Shown: positions 35,132 to 44,202 of the stretch, one piece after another
Position numbering within the stretch: position 1 is the first letter of the stretch
Layout: each line of letters begins with the position of its first letter
NCBI GenBank assembly: GCA_028710565.1
Contig: JAQTTV010000009.1
Coordinates: 1-64,000, forward strand
DNA: 64,000 bases
Source of the DNA: Gallionella sp.
GTDB lineage: Bacteria; Pseudomonadota; Gammaproteobacteria; Burkholderiales; Gallionellaceae
Direction: 5' to 3'
Notes under the pieces: generated by a model
Told to the model about the DNA's origin: nothing
Databases searched by the model: none
What the model saw: only the letters and a program-made list of their open reading frames with translations
Made by a program: the position numbers and the translations under genes

Positions 35132-35793
35132 GACGCTGCACGTTTTCGCTCAACCCCAATTGAGCATGGGGCAATACATCGCGGACATTTCGCCTCAAAT
35201 ATCTTGGTTATTTCGTGCATATTCCTTCCATTTGCCCATAAGCTGTGAATGTCATTACCTAAATAAATGCCGTAGGCTGTGAGAAGGGGAAGTATTATTG
35301 CCCAAGCAACCCCATGTAGTATTGATCCGAGGCCTTTTTTAGCAATTACATCTTGGAATAGAACAGCATTTAGTGGTGGGGAATATCCCGTTTTTATGGT
35401 GCTTATCCCTTCAGGAATACAAATTATTGACCAAATAAAAATTGCAATGGGTGCGCCGTAGCAAACGAAGAGAAATGCAATATATGCAACATTCAGCCCA
35501 AAAATCCTGACGCATTCTGGGTGACTCGTATTTTCAAACCACGTACCAAAACCGATCAACCCTACACCAATAAATAACAAAGGTATTAACCTTACAAGAG
35601 CTCGCTTCTTGTTTGCTCTAAGGATGATGGCTTGAGCACTCTCAGGAAGTGTTTTCAATTGTTCTTCCAAAGAAGGAGGTCGAGGGATGCGATAGCGAGT
35701 CTCTTTAGGAGTTCTAAAGAAATCAACAATCGCGGCACCTATACCCAAAGCGACAAGACCATATATTGCAAAAATGCTCATCTCATTGGTCAT
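35128..35793 (-). CDS. Membrane protein of unknown function
   Basis: A 221-residue protein with four hydrophobic segments: IFAIYGLVALGIGAAIVDFF, LVRLIPLLFIGVGLIGFGTW, VAYIAFLFVCYGAPIAIFIW and ILHGVAWAIILPLLTAYGIYL. The basic loop SLEEQLKTLPESAQAI lies between the first two. No named domain is recognised. It is AT-rich compared with neighbours. The C-terminal residues (GVERKRAAS) are encoded at the edge of the palindromic element at 35031-35131, so the original end of the protein may have been altered. Starts at 35793 and 35781 are possible. Confidence 0.6.
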   Translation of the reverse strand: MTNEMSIFAIYGLVALGIGAAIVDFFRTPKETRYRIPRPPSLEEQLKTLPESAQAIILRANKKRALVRLIPLLFIGVGLIGFGTWFENTSHPECVRIFGLNVAYIAFLFVCYGAPIAIFIWSIICIPEGISTIKTGYSPPLNAVLFQDVIAKKGLGSILHGVAWAIILPLLTAYGIYLGNDIHSLWANGRNMHEITKIFEAKCPRCIAPCSIGVERKRAAS

Positions 35794-35820
35794 ATGAATA
35801 CATAACGTTAGTTAAGTGTA

Positions 35821-35902
35821 TAGGTAGCGCAGCGTAACCCGACATTTCCACACAGATTTCTTTGATTTATCGGGTTAAGGCTTATACCAAACCCGACCTA
35901 CC
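35821..35902. repeat. GTCGGGTT-family palindromic element
   Basis: TAGGTAGCGCAGCGTAACCC runs toward GACCTACC at the far end, with internal CGGGTTAAGG / AAACCCGACC. It belongs to the same family as the element between nifU and nifS (48495-48576). Confidence 0.6.
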
Positions 35903-35936
35903 GATATGGATAACGACAAGTGTTAATTCACCCCTT

Positions 35937-37625
35937 TTACGGTTTGGCGTAAGTCCGAATCCCCATCGCTTGCCAAGCAAATCGGCCTTGTTGATCCGCC
36001 AATAGTTTTTCAATGCCGCGCACGGCGGGCTGGCCAATGGCGGTTGGGGCGTTGATTTGGGTGATGCCATACCAATTGCTCGGCGTATTGGGCAAGGCAA
36101 TCGCGACCACTTGATCTAAGCCAAATGGTGGGGTGACGACGATGCGTTCTTGTGCAGATTTGCCTGGCAGCACCAGGATTTGTCGGGCAGGGGAACGCGC
36201 TTGTTCGGTGGCTTTTTGCGGATACAGCACCGACACATTGCCTGTCGCGTCTATGTTCAAAATCAACAAATGCGCATCGGCTTCGGTTTGTACATGAAAC
36301 GCGAAGGAATCGCCTTCGACAAAGGTATTCCCTTGGGTCGCGGGATCGGTTTCGAGGTGGATATTAAAACTGGGTCTGGCACTCGCCACTAAATTTCGCC
36401 ACCACGCTTCCGCATGTAAGCGTTGCGCCAATTCCTGCCCCGCATCGGGGAAACGCGCAATCGGGTCGCCCGAACCTGCACGCAACTCTAAGCCGCCCGA
36501 TACTTTTGCCAATTCCAGCACGGCTTGATCGCTTGCACCAACCACTTTGATGCCATTCATTTTTTCCAGCGTGCTTTTCAGATTGGCTAATTCAGCAGGT
36601 AAGCGCACCGCCACTTGGGTCGAAAACACCGCGACTTTATTGCCGCCTTTGGGGATGCCTGTACCGAACAAAGGCAGCATCGCAACATGTTTGGTATCTT
36701 CCGCTAAGCTAGGCAAGCGTTGCGGTGTATGGCCGTATTCCCGCCCTTCCATAAACTGCAATACGGTTTGGTGCAATTCCGCATAATCAATTTTGCCGTT
36801 GCCATCCAAATCTGCTGAAATGTCACCCTTTAGCACCCGCAACAAGGTATCGGTCAACGCGCCATGCGGTTGATTGTCCACCGTGGGCAAAGCGATTAAA
36901 TCGCTGGTTTGAATATCCCGTGCAGGTTCGCGGTCACTGGCGGCGGATAAAAACATCACGTGTTGATAAGGATACGCGGCGGCAGCGGCCTTTTGCGGGC
37001 GCACAGTCGAGCTATTTTGCATCATCGCATCCGAGGCAAAGTTAATGGGCACTTGGCGGAAATGCGCTTTGCGCCCTGGGGTAATCGCCCGCACCATATT
37101 GCCCGAATAGCAAGAATCGGCGATCACCATGATTTGACGAGTTTTTTCCAGCTCCAACAACACGGGGCGCAAATGGGTTTGACCGATAATCAAAACGTCA
37201 GACAGCCGATTTTGCCGCGCCAAATCGCCCAATTGATCGGGGCTGGGCGAATCGACGGGAATAAATGCGCCAGAAGAATAAGGGAGTGGCAAGTTCACAT
37301 GGCTGTCCAACGCGCTGGTGCCATGACCTGAAAAGTAAACCAAGACGAAATCGCCTTCGGCACTGCGCTGTTTCAATGCGGCTAATTCGTGCAAAATGTT
37401 CGCGTACGTCGCCTCTTGATTGGTCAGTGTTTTGATGTCAGCCGCCTTAAAATTCCAGCGATCTATCAAGGTTTTTTGCATCGAGCGCACATCGCTCACC
37501 GCCCCTTCCAACTGACCGACATTCTGATATTCGTTAATCCCAATCAGCAACGCCACTGGCTTTGCATAGACAGCATTCGCCACCAACAACAAAATCCCCC
37601 ACAACAACAGCAACTTGGCTTTCAT
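35937..37625 (-). CDS. Secreted caspase-family peptidase with EF-hand and DUF4384-like domain
   Basis: A 562-residue exported protein with a signal peptide (about 1-21). A caspase/metacaspase p20 domain has the catalytic dyad His101 (YFSGHGTSA) and Cys172 (IADSCYSGNM). A canonical EF-hand calcium loop lies at 272-283 (DLDGNGKIDYAE), inserted after the caspase fold, and a C-terminal region (FAFHVQTEADAHLLILNIDA, SVLYPQ) resembles DUF4384. Bacterial metacaspases often need calcium, so the EF-hand may gate activity. It should act in the periplasm or outside. No partner gene is evident. Confidence 0.85.
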   Translation of the reverse strand: MKAKLLLLWGILLLVANAVYAKPVALLIGINEYQNVGQLEGAVSDVRSMQKTLIDRWNFKAADIKTLTNQEATYANILHELAALKQRSAEGDFVLVYFSGHGTSALDSHVNLPLPYSSGAFIPVDSPSPDQLGDLARQNRLSDVLIIGQTHLRPVLLELEKTRQIMVIADSCYSGNMVRAITPGRKAHFRQVPINFASDAMMQNSSTVRPQKAAAAAYPYQHVMFLSAASDREPARDIQTSDLIALPTVDNQPHGALTDTLLRVLKGDISADLDGNGKIDYAELHQTVLQFMEGREYGHTPQRLPSLAEDTKHVAMLPLFGTGIPKGGNKVAVFSTQVAVRLPAELANLKSTLEKMNGIKVVGASDQAVLELAKVSGGLELRAGSGDPIARFPDAGQELAQRLHAEAWWRNLVASARPSFNIHLETDPATQGNTFVEGDSFAFHVQTEADAHLLILNIDATGNVSVLYPQKATEQARSPARQILVLPGKSAQERIVVTPPFGLDQVVAIALPNTPSNWYGITQINAPTAIGQPAVRGIEKLLADQQGRFAWQAMGIRTYAKP

Positions 37626-37935
37626 CTTCAGGTTCTCCCGCGAAATTAAGGTAGGTCGGCATTATTGCCGAATAACACCCATAAAAGTTACCCTACCGAA
37701 CAAAAAACATCCCTCACTCACAAGTGGGCAAGGGGAACGAGAAAATATGACTGACTTGCTGACTAAAAATTCCATGCTAAAAATTTTAATCCTTTAGCAC
37801 GGCAAGTGTAGGACAACAATCAAGACTCTATGTGAATCATAGTGGGTCATCGTGGCACAAGTGAACAATCTCCCTCCCCATCAAGGGGCGGGCGCCTAGT
37901 TTCACCCACTGCAAATCATATAGAACCACACTCAA

Positions 37936-38169
37936 TTAGTCTCCTTGCGAACGTTCGCGGAGCAAGTGGTATCCAAATAAAGCCCAAGGTAGCGCAAAAA
38001 AGTAGCGCGCGGTGTACTCACCAAACCAAGCGTGTAAAGCGAAAAAAACAGCACCTAATCGCGCCCGCCCCCCACTGTGCTGCAATGAGTCCACAGGAAT
38101 GACAAACATGATGAGTAGCGCAATCAAAATAAAACCACACCCCGAAAAAAGATCAATCCTATTTTTCAT
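37936..38169 (-). CDS. Small membrane protein of unknown function
   Basis: A 77-residue protein with a hydrophobic helix GFILIALLIMFVIPVDSL and a second aromatic stretch VFFALHAWFGEYTARYFFALPWALFGYHLL. It probably has two membrane passes. It lies 50 bp downstream of rsgA in the same orientation. No family is recognised, but the composition is that of a real inner-membrane protein. The 310-bp gap between it and the caspase gene holds only a GTAGGTCGGC hairpin near 37650 and a CTCACAAGTGGGC repeat scrap. Confidence 0.5.
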   Translation of the reverse strand: MKNRIDLFSGCGFILIALLIMFVIPVDSLQHSGGRARLGAVFFALHAWFGEYTARYFFALPWALFGYHLLRERSQGD

Positions 38170-38219
38170 TCCGTCGCCCAGCCTGCTACGCCCCTCACTC
38201 GTTGATAAGAAAATCTCAA

Positions 38220-39095
38220 TTACGCTTTGTTTTCCACAATTTGCAAAAACAAGGCTAAACGGCGCGCGTCTATTTCACCTGCGGCGGCGGCATTGCGTAG
38301 GGCGCAGCTGGGTTCGTGAGCATGGCGGCAGTTGTAGAAGCGACATTTGCCAAGGTAAGGCGTGAATTCGGTGAAGCCTTGTTCAATTTCGCCAAAGGTG
38401 AGGTGGTGCAGTCCGAAGGCTTGCACCCCAGGGCAGTCGATCAAGCTGCTTTCCGCGTCTAATTGGTACAACTTGGCGTGGGTGGTGGTATGTTTACCTG
38501 AATCCAACACGGTGGAAATTTCCCGCGTGGCGGCAAGGGCATCGGGCAGGAGCGCGTTAATCAGCGTGGATTTCCCCATGCCTGATTGACCGACCAACAC
38601 GCTACTATGCCCTGTCAGCAAAGGACGCAACGTGGTCACATCTTCTAGCGCAGACAATTCGAGGACGGGATAACCCAAACCTGCATACACGGCAAGTCGC
38701 TGACGTGCCAGTTGCGCAGACGCTTGCAAATCGCATTTATTCAAGACGATCAATACGTTTAGGGTCTCATGGCGCGCCGCAACTAAGCAACGGGCAAGCA
38801 GTTCGTCGCTAAAGGATGGTTCGGCCGCCACCACGATGATAATTTGTGTGACGTTGGCGGCGATGCGTTTTTCGCGGAAAGCATCTGAGCGATACAGCAT
38901 GGAGGTGCGCGGCGCGATGGATTCAATCACGCCTTGTCCGCCGCCCGTATGCTGGATCATCACCTGATCGCCACACACCACATCGGTCTTTTTACCCCGC
39001 GTCACGCACGGCACAAGGCTGCGATCTCCTGCCATGCGTATCAGATATTGCCGCCCAAAGGCAGCCACCACTTGACCTGCTAGTGGGGTACTCAA
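38220..39095 (-). CDS. rsgA: Ribosome small-subunit GTPase RsgA
   Basis: A 291-residue circularly permuted GTPase that assists 30S subunit maturation. The OB-fold N-terminus contains GRQYLIRMAGDRSLVPC. G4 (VLNKCD) precedes G1 (GQSGMGKSTLINALLP) and G3 (IDCPGVQAFGL), and the C-terminal zinc-binding residues lie in CRFYNCRHAHEPSCAL. It overlaps phhB by 4 bp, so the two are coupled. Confidence 0.96.
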   Translation of the reverse strand: MSTPLAGQVVAAFGRQYLIRMAGDRSLVPCVTRGKKTDVVCGDQVMIQHTGGGQGVIESIAPRTSMLYRSDAFREKRIAANVTQIIIVVAAEPSFSDELLARCLVAARHETLNVLIVLNKCDLQASAQLARQRLAVYAGLGYPVLELSALEDVTTLRPLLTGHSSVLVGQSGMGKSTLINALLPDALAATREISTVLDSGKHTTTHAKLYQLDAESSLIDCPGVQAFGLHHLTFGEIEQGFTEFTPYLGKCRFYNCRHAHEPSCALRNAAAAGEIDARRLALFLQIVENKA

Positions 39096-39430
39096 GATTT
39101 AAACAAGGCTTCCACTTGCGCAGCACAGATAAAATCGTTTTCCGACAAACCGTGAATCGCATGGGTGGTGTATTCGATACGGCAACTGTTAAAGGTGACG
39201 AACAGTTCGGGATGATGATCTTTGCAGTGTGACACCCAAGCCACCGCATTTACAAACGCCATGGTCTGGTAGTAATCCTTAAATAAGAATTTCTTGCTGA
39301 TGAGATGATCGTACTGTTGCCAGCCCGATAAGTGCTGTATCAGCACGTCAATTTCAGATTGAGGCAGAGGCGCAACACCCCTTTCACAGGGCTTGCATTG
39401 CTTTTGAGCAAGGTCACACAGTTGATTCAT
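39092..39430 (-). CDS. phhB: 4a-hydroxytetrahydrobiopterin dehydratase
   Basis: A 112-residue pterin-4a-carbinolamine dehydratase. The family signature is FVNAVAWVSHCKDHHPELFV, containing the catalytic His residues, followed by YTTHAIHGLSENDFICA. The enzyme regenerates pterin cofactors after aromatic amino acid hydroxylation. The phenylalanine hydroxylase gene is not nearby. It overlaps rsgA by 4 bp and starts 9 bp after the cytochrome gene ends. Confidence 0.93.
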   Translation of the reverse strand: MNQLCDLAQKQCKPCERGVAPLPQSEIDVLIQHLSGWQQYDHLISKKFLFKDYYQTMAFVNAVAWVSHCKDHHPELFVTFNSCRIEYTTHAIHGLSENDFICAAQVEALFKS

Positions 39431-39438
39431 TGCTATCC

Positions 39439-39744
39439 TTATTTAAGCTTGTAATGTTTATTGAGATACGCCGCCAGATGCTGTTCTTCTTGGGCGGACA
39501 ACTTCGCGCCCACATTGCCACTGCATTGCGTGATTTGCGACACCAGTTGTGCAGGCGTACTCACTTTTCGATTGGCGCGGGTAAACATCGCATTACCATC
39601 CCCGCCCAACATTGCCGCATGGCAACTATTGCAATTGTATTTGTTAAACAAGGCTTCGCCTTCTTTAGCATTGCCTGTAGGAAAAGGATTGGCGAATGCG
39701 CTGTTTGCCAAAAGTAATAATGCCAATATGCTGAGTTGTTTCAT
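39439..39744 (-). CDS. Small periplasmic class I cytochrome c
   Basis: A 101-residue protein with a signal peptide (MKQLSILALLLLANSAFA) and one haem site CNSCH. Met residues in AAMLGGDGNAMF could provide the sixth ligand, and the C-terminal helix is LSAQEEQHLAAYLNKHY. It is a typical soluble monohaem electron carrier. It heads a probable three-gene operon with phhB and rsgA, although the functions do not suggest a shared pathway. Confidence 0.88.
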   Translation of the reverse strand: MKQLSILALLLLANSAFANPFPTGNAKEGEALFNKYNCNSCHAAMLGGDGNAMFTRANRKVSTPAQLVSQITQCSGNVGAKLSAQEEQHLAAYLNKHYKLK

Positions 39745-39806
39745 TTTTAGCTCCTAATATTTTGAACATTAAATTGATGCGGATGTTTTGCTGAATCTTT
39801 AAGACT

Positions 39807-39955
39807 GTGAAACGTGAAAAGTGAAAGGTGTAGCAGTTCGACGGTTTGTTTCACGTTTCACATTTTTCGTTTCACCAAGGTAAATGGCAAGGATGCACGA
39901 CGGTTTGTTTCACTTTTAACCTTTCACTTTTCACTCTACACCCTTCACGTTTGAC
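39807..39955. repeat. GTGAAA-rich repeat region
   Basis: GTGAAAAGTGAAAGG (39814-39828) is repeated in inverted orientation at 39920-39934, and GACGGTTTGTTTCAC occurs twice in direct orientation (39840-39854 and 39899-39913). Related GTGAAA arrays are also found at the arnC/formyltransferase junction near 59960-59990. Confidence 0.65.
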
Positions 39956-41208
39956 CTATTTGCAAACCCTTGCAAATGCGCAATCCGCACGGCTGCTGGC
40001 GGGTGCGAATCATAAAACCGTGAATACAGAGGATCAGGCGTGAGCGTCGCGGCATTGTCTTGATACAGTTTGACTAGCGCATGCACCAACTCCTGAGCCG
40101 AGGTTTGTTGCGCCGCATAACGATCTGCTTCAAATTCATGTTTACGCGAAGAGGCGGACATAATCGGGCTTAACAAAAAGCTGAACACGGGCAAGACCAT
40201 GAAAAATAGTAACAATGCCAAGGCGGTGCTCGGCATAGTGACCCCTAGCCCCTGATAAAACCAGTCTGTTTGCATCAATTGCGCCAACAACCACAAAAAG
40301 CCCAGACTCATCGCAAAAATAGCCACCATGCGTTTCACCACATGTTTATGTTTGAAGTGTCCCAGCTCATGCGCCAACACGGCTTCAATTTCGCTGACAC
40401 TTAAACGTGCCAACAGCGTATCAAAAAATACGATGCGCTTAGATTTGCCAAAGCCCGTGAAATAGGCATTGCCATGTGAACTACGGGTGGAGCCATCCAT
40501 CACAAATACGCCTTGCGAGGTGAAACCACACCGCTGAAGCAAGGCAGCGATCCGCGCTTTTAGGCTTTCATCTTGCAGCGGCGAAAATTTATTAAACAAC
40601 GGGGCAATAAAAGTGGGATAAACCAATAGTATCAATAAATTAAATACTACCCACACCGCCCATACCCATACCCACCAAGACGAGCCCATGCGAGCCATCA
40701 ACCACAAAACCCCCAGCAGCAACGGCATACCCAACACCACACCCACCAACAGCCCCTTCAAGGCATCTTTCACATACAGCGCGAGCGTCATTTTGTTAAA
40801 GCCAAAACGCGCTTCGAGAACAAAAGTGCTATACAAACTGAACGGCATTTCCAACATAGAAGTCAGCATCATCACCGCCACCACGGTCGCCATCCCTTGC
40901 ATCAATGGGTTCGCGAACCAACCGTGACACACATCGGCAATCCATTGCACGCCGCCCCCCACGGTGAATAGCACCAACACCAGTGCGTCAAACAGCACGC
41001 TCCACATTGCAAAACGGGTTTTCGCCGAGGTGTAATCAGCGGCTTTTTGATGGTCTTCCAAGGCAATATGCGCTTGAAAAGCATCGGGCACCGCCGCGCG
41101 ATGCGCCGCAATATGGCTCAAATGGCGACGCGCCAGCCAGAGTTTTGCAAGGGAAGTCAGCAATAAAGCAGACAGAAAAAAATAGGTAAATTGCGTTGCG
41201 GTCATCAT
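39931..41208 (-). CDS. M48-family membrane metalloprotease (Ste24-like)
   Basis: A 425-residue integral membrane zinc protease. The active site is [17 protein letters not shown], with the third ligand Glu in [13 protein letters not shown]. Multiple membrane helices surround it, and an [14 protein letters not shown]-type segment lies upstream of the active site, as in CAAX protease Ste24. Bacterial homologues degrade misfolded membrane proteins. The final codons overlap the GTGAAA repeat region. It is divergent from orn. Confidence 0.93.
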   Translation of the reverse strand: MMTATQFTYFFLSALLLTSLAKLWLARRHLSHIAAHRAAVPDAFQAHIALEDHQKAADYTSAKTRFAMWSVLFDALVLVLFTVGGGVQWIADVCHGWFANPLMQGMATVVAVMMLTSMLEMPFSLYSTFVLEARFGFNKMTLALYVKDALKGLLVGVVLGMPLLLGVLWLMARMGSSWWVWVWAVWVVFNLLILLVYPTFIAPLFNKFSPLQDESLKARIAALLQRCGFTSQGVFVMDGSTRSSHGNAYFTGFGKSKRIVFFDTLLARLSVSEIEAVLAHELGHFKHKHVVKRMVAIFAMSLGFLWLLAQLMQTDWFYQGLGVTMPSTALALLLFFMVLPVFSFLLSPIMSASSRKHEFEADRYAAQQTSAQELVHALVKLYQDNAATLTPDPLYSRFYDSHPPAAVRIAHLQGFANRSNVKGVE

Positions 41209-41349
41209 ATATATTCAGTTCACTCAGTGTCCATCACGCAAGCTTGCGATGACAAACGTTACACGTGGCAAGATAATTCAGGTTATCCAAAGAACGCGAC
41301 TATGCCACAATACGCCCCTATTTCACCAACCACGCAAGGCGCACGAATT

Positions 41350-41895
41350 ATGGCACAAAATCAAAACAACCTTATCTGGATAGACATGGAAATGACGGGA
41401 TTAAATCCAGATGGCGATCGCATCATCGAAATCGCACTGGTCATCACCGACTCTCAGTTAGAAACCGTGGCTGAAGCCCCTGTGCTGGTGGTGCATCAGC
41501 CCGACAGCGTGATGGACGGCATGGACAACTGGAATAAATCCACCCACGGTAAATCGGGGCTGATTGCCAAAGTTCAAGCCTCAACATTAGATGAAGCGAC
41601 CGTCGAAGCACAAATGCTGGAATTCCTGAAAGAATACGTACCCATTCGAGTTTCGCCCATGTGCGGCAATTCCATCTGCCAAGATCGCCGCTTCTTGGCG
41701 CGCTGGATGCCCAAGCTAGAAGACTACTTCCACTACCGCAACCTTGATGTCAGCACGTTGAAAGAACTCGCCAAACGCTGGAAACCTGAAGTCGCGCAAG
41801 GCTTAAAAAAACACGGCAAACACGAAGCTCTAGCCGACATCTATGAATCCATAGCCGAAATGAAGCATTATCGCGAACACTTCATCAAGCTGTAA
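41350..41895 (+). CDS. orn: Oligoribonuclease
   Basis: A 181-residue DEDDh exoribonuclease that degrades 2- to 5-nucleotide RNAs, including pGpG, the product of c-di-GMP breakdown. The first catalytic motif is WIDMEMTGL, followed by [15 protein letters not shown] and the final H...D in [13 protein letters not shown]. The ATG at 41350 gives the standard length; the longer reading to 41191 adds 53 residues unlike the family. Confidence 0.97.
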   Translation: MAQNQNNLIWIDMEMTGLNPDGDRIIEIALVITDSQLETVAEAPVLVVHQPDSVMDGMDNWNKSTHGKSGLIAKVQASTLDEATVEAQMLEFLKEYVPIRVSPMCGNSICQDRRFLARWMPKLEDYFHYRNLDVSTLKELAKRWKPEVAQGLKKHGKHEALADIYESIAEMKHYREHFIKL

Positions 41896-41911
41896 CTTCC
41901 CCCCCAAGGCG

Positions 41912-41929
41912 GCGGTGAAACCTCACCGC
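41912..41929. terminator. Candidate hairpin between orn and the EamA gene
   Basis: GCGGTGA (41912-41918), loop AACC, and TCACCGC (41923-41929) form a perfect 7-bp stem between two convergent genes. It overlaps the stop codon of the minus-strand gene. There is no U-tract. Confidence 0.35.
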
Positions 41930-42840
41930 TTCCGCTGCATGCTAATCATCAACACACCCACCAGCACCAACGCAGAGCCCGCCATTTGCAGCAGCGACAA
42001 GGTTTCGTTCAAAAACAAATACGCCATGTATATCGTGCTAATCGGTCCGATTGAACCCAGTAAAGAAGCGTGTCCCGCCCCGATACGACGAATCGCTATC
42101 GACAGTAAAAAAACGGGCAACACCGTGGAAAATATCGCCATTGCCAGCGAAAGCTCATAGACTTTGAAAGACAAATCCAACGCCGAGAGTGGTCGCATCA
42201 TCCCAAATTGCAACAAAGTCGCCACACTCGCCACCACCATCGCATAGGCGGTAAAACGTAGCGTGCCGATGCGCGCAATGGCATGACCCGCGCCCACCAA
42301 ATAAATCGAATAAGACAAGGTACTGGCAAATACCAACGAAGCACCAAGCAACACATTGCGCTGTTGTGTGTCCATATCCTGCATAAACACCAGCGCAATG
42401 CCGACATAGCACAACGCCATCGCCGCCAAAGTGCGCCTGCCGATCACCCGTTTTTCAATCAAGGCCGATAACACCACGGTCATGGTCGGATAAAGAAACA
42501 AAATCAAACGCTCCAAGCCTGCGGAAATATATTGCAGCCCCAAAAAATCTAATAAACTCGACAAGTAATAGCCCATCAAACCCAGCCCCAGCACCCAAAT
42601 ACGTTCTTGTGGGGTCAATGACACGGAATTTTTGCGATTGGCCCACCACGCGACCATGATGAAAAAGGGCAGTGAAAAGACCATACGCAATGCTAACAAA
42701 GTAATCGCATCCACACCGTCTTGGTACGCCAGCTTCACCAAAATCGCTTTACCCGAAAAGCCCACGGCTGCGAACAAGGCGCAGAGTACACCCAGCCAAG
42801 CATGCTGATGCAGGAATAGACGGCGAAAAAAAGGCATCAT
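41923..42840 (-). CDS. EamA/DMT-family transporter
   Basis: A 305-residue inner-membrane protein with about ten hydrophobic helices in two EamA repeats. The first repeat contains VGFSGKAILVKLAYQDGVDAIT and the second AGHASLLGSIGPISTIYMAYLFLNE, the classic second-repeat signature. DMT carriers export amino acids, nucleosides or other metabolites; the substrate here is not deducible. Confidence 0.88.
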   Translation of the reverse strand: MMPFFRRLFLHQHAWLGVLCALFAAVGFSGKAILVKLAYQDGVDAITLLALRMVFSLPFFIMVAWWANRKNSVSLTPQERIWVLGLGLMGYYLSSLLDFLGLQYISAGLERLILFLYPTMTVVLSALIEKRVIGRRTLAAMALCYVGIALVFMQDMDTQQRNVLLGASLVFASTLSYSIYLVGAGHAIARIGTLRFTAYAMVVASVATLLQFGMMRPLSALDLSFKVYELSLAMAIFSTVLPVFLLSIAIRRIGAGHASLLGSIGPISTIYMAYLFLNETLSLLQMAGSALVLVGVLMISMQRKR

Positions 42841-42900
42841 TGTGAAGGGCTAAGGAGAAGTGAAATAAGGTGTTACGTACCAATGATCGGGTATGAAGTC

Positions 42901-42968
42901 GTTAGTCGTTAGCCTGCATGGCAAAACAAGAACATATCCACATGAACAACTAAAAACTAACGACTAAC
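42901..42968. repeat. 12-bp inverted repeat
   Basis: GTTAGTCGTTAG at 42901-42912 is perfectly complementary to CTAACGACTAAC at 42957-42968 across a 44-base spacer, in the otherwise empty gap between the EamA gene and the diguanylate cyclase gene. Confidence 0.6.
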
Positions 42969-43030
42969 AGCTTGAGAAATTGCGTCATCTCTTGTGCAGT
43001 AAACTTGACGACAGAGCCAACCGCAACTCA

Positions 43031-43993
43031 TTAAGCATGTGTCAACGCATCAATGCGTGTGCAATTCCGACCACTTTCTTTTGAACGATACAATTGCGCA
43101 TCTGCCGCTGCAATCAACGATTGCGGGGTGGAAGTCGCGTGGCTTACCGTCAGCCCAATTGAAATGGTAACACTGGGGAGCATGGCACCAGACGCAGAGA
43201 AGATACCTTTATTCTCAATGGCTTGACGAATACGTTCGGCAATCATCACCCCTTCATCTTGGCTGGTGTTGGGCAAAATAACCATAAATTCTTCCCCGCC
43301 ATAGCGCATAGTAAAGTCATAAGGACGCACGGTATTTCTTAACACTTCGCCCACCGCAATCAGCGCGTGATCGCCCCCCAAATGACCATGTGTATCATTG
43401 TATTTTTTAAAATGATCGACATCTATCATCATCAAGCATAGCGGCTGGACACTATTGATCGCTTGATCCAACAATCTCGGCAGCGCGTTATTGAGCCAAC
43501 GGCGGTTGTATAGCCCCGTTAGTCCATCAATTTTGGCATAGCCACTGAGCTCCTCAATGTACATACGATCTTGGATAATGCGTCGCGTATTGGATTTCAG
43601 CCAACGAATAATCAACCGTAGCAAATTAGCCGCAACGGGGTTGGTATCGGCAATCAATTTATGCAGCAAATCACAATGTATCGGAAAAACTTGGCTTTCC
43701 ACTTTAGCGACCACATAAGCAGAAGGGGATGTCCCATCCAATATAGAGAGCTCACCGACTGAAGTGCCCTGAGTCAACTCTCGAATTTCTGGACTATCTA
43801 GGGAATCAAAGTGCACAGCGAGCACGCCCGACAAAATCAAGTAAACATGATAATTATTACCTCCTGGGGAAAGCAACACGTCACCCGTAGATAGCGTCAA
43901 AGGCGTTGCACTTTCAAGCACCATATCCAGCATAAACTCAGGCGCATCTTTCAACAATTCAGTGTGTGACAGTGTTTCAGCTAAAGAACTCAT
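43031..43993 (-). CDS. Diguanylate cyclase with cyclic-nucleotide-binding-type sensor
   Basis: A 320-residue protein from the ATG at 43993 (the longer reading to 44044 adds a poorly supported leader). Residues about 10-140 are a cNMP-binding/Crp-like beta-roll: GDVLLSPGGNNYHVYLILSG and GTSVGELSILDGTSPSAYVVA. A GGDEF domain follows, with MIDVDHFKKYNDTHGHLGGD and the active GGEEF in MRYGGEEFMVIL. RPYD five residues before GGEEF is an inhibitory I-site. It should synthesise c-di-GMP. No membrane helix is seen. It is a possible upstream signal for the PilZ domain of BcsA. Confidence 0.93.
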   Translation of the reverse strand: MSSLAETLSHTELLKDAPEFMLDMVLESATPLTLSTGDVLLSPGGNNYHVYLILSGVLAVHFDSLDSPEIRELTQGTSVGELSILDGTSPSAYVVAKVESQVFPIHCDLLHKLIADTNPVAANLLRLIIRWLKSNTRRIIQDRMYIEELSGYAKIDGLTGLYNRRWLNNALPRLLDQAINSVQPLCLMMIDVDHFKKYNDTHGHLGGDHALIAVGEVLRNTVRPYDFTMRYGGEEFMVILPNTSQDEGVMIAERIRQAIENKGIFSASGAMLPSVTISIGLTVSHATSTPQSLIAAADAQLYRSKESGRNCTRIDALTHA

Positions 43994-44202
43994 CCTGTTT
44001 CCTTGAAAAAAACGGCTTGCCCCAGAATGCATTTCGACATCCAAAAAAATTCTGTGGCGGATATTACCAACATTTCATTCCCCAGTCGCTTGTTATATTT
44101 AGTGAAAACGGCAAGCACCCAACATCTTGAAGTGCAAATATCCAATGACCTGCACAACAAAATCGTCGTTTCATGACAAGCAAAAAACGTTATGATTCCA
44201 CG

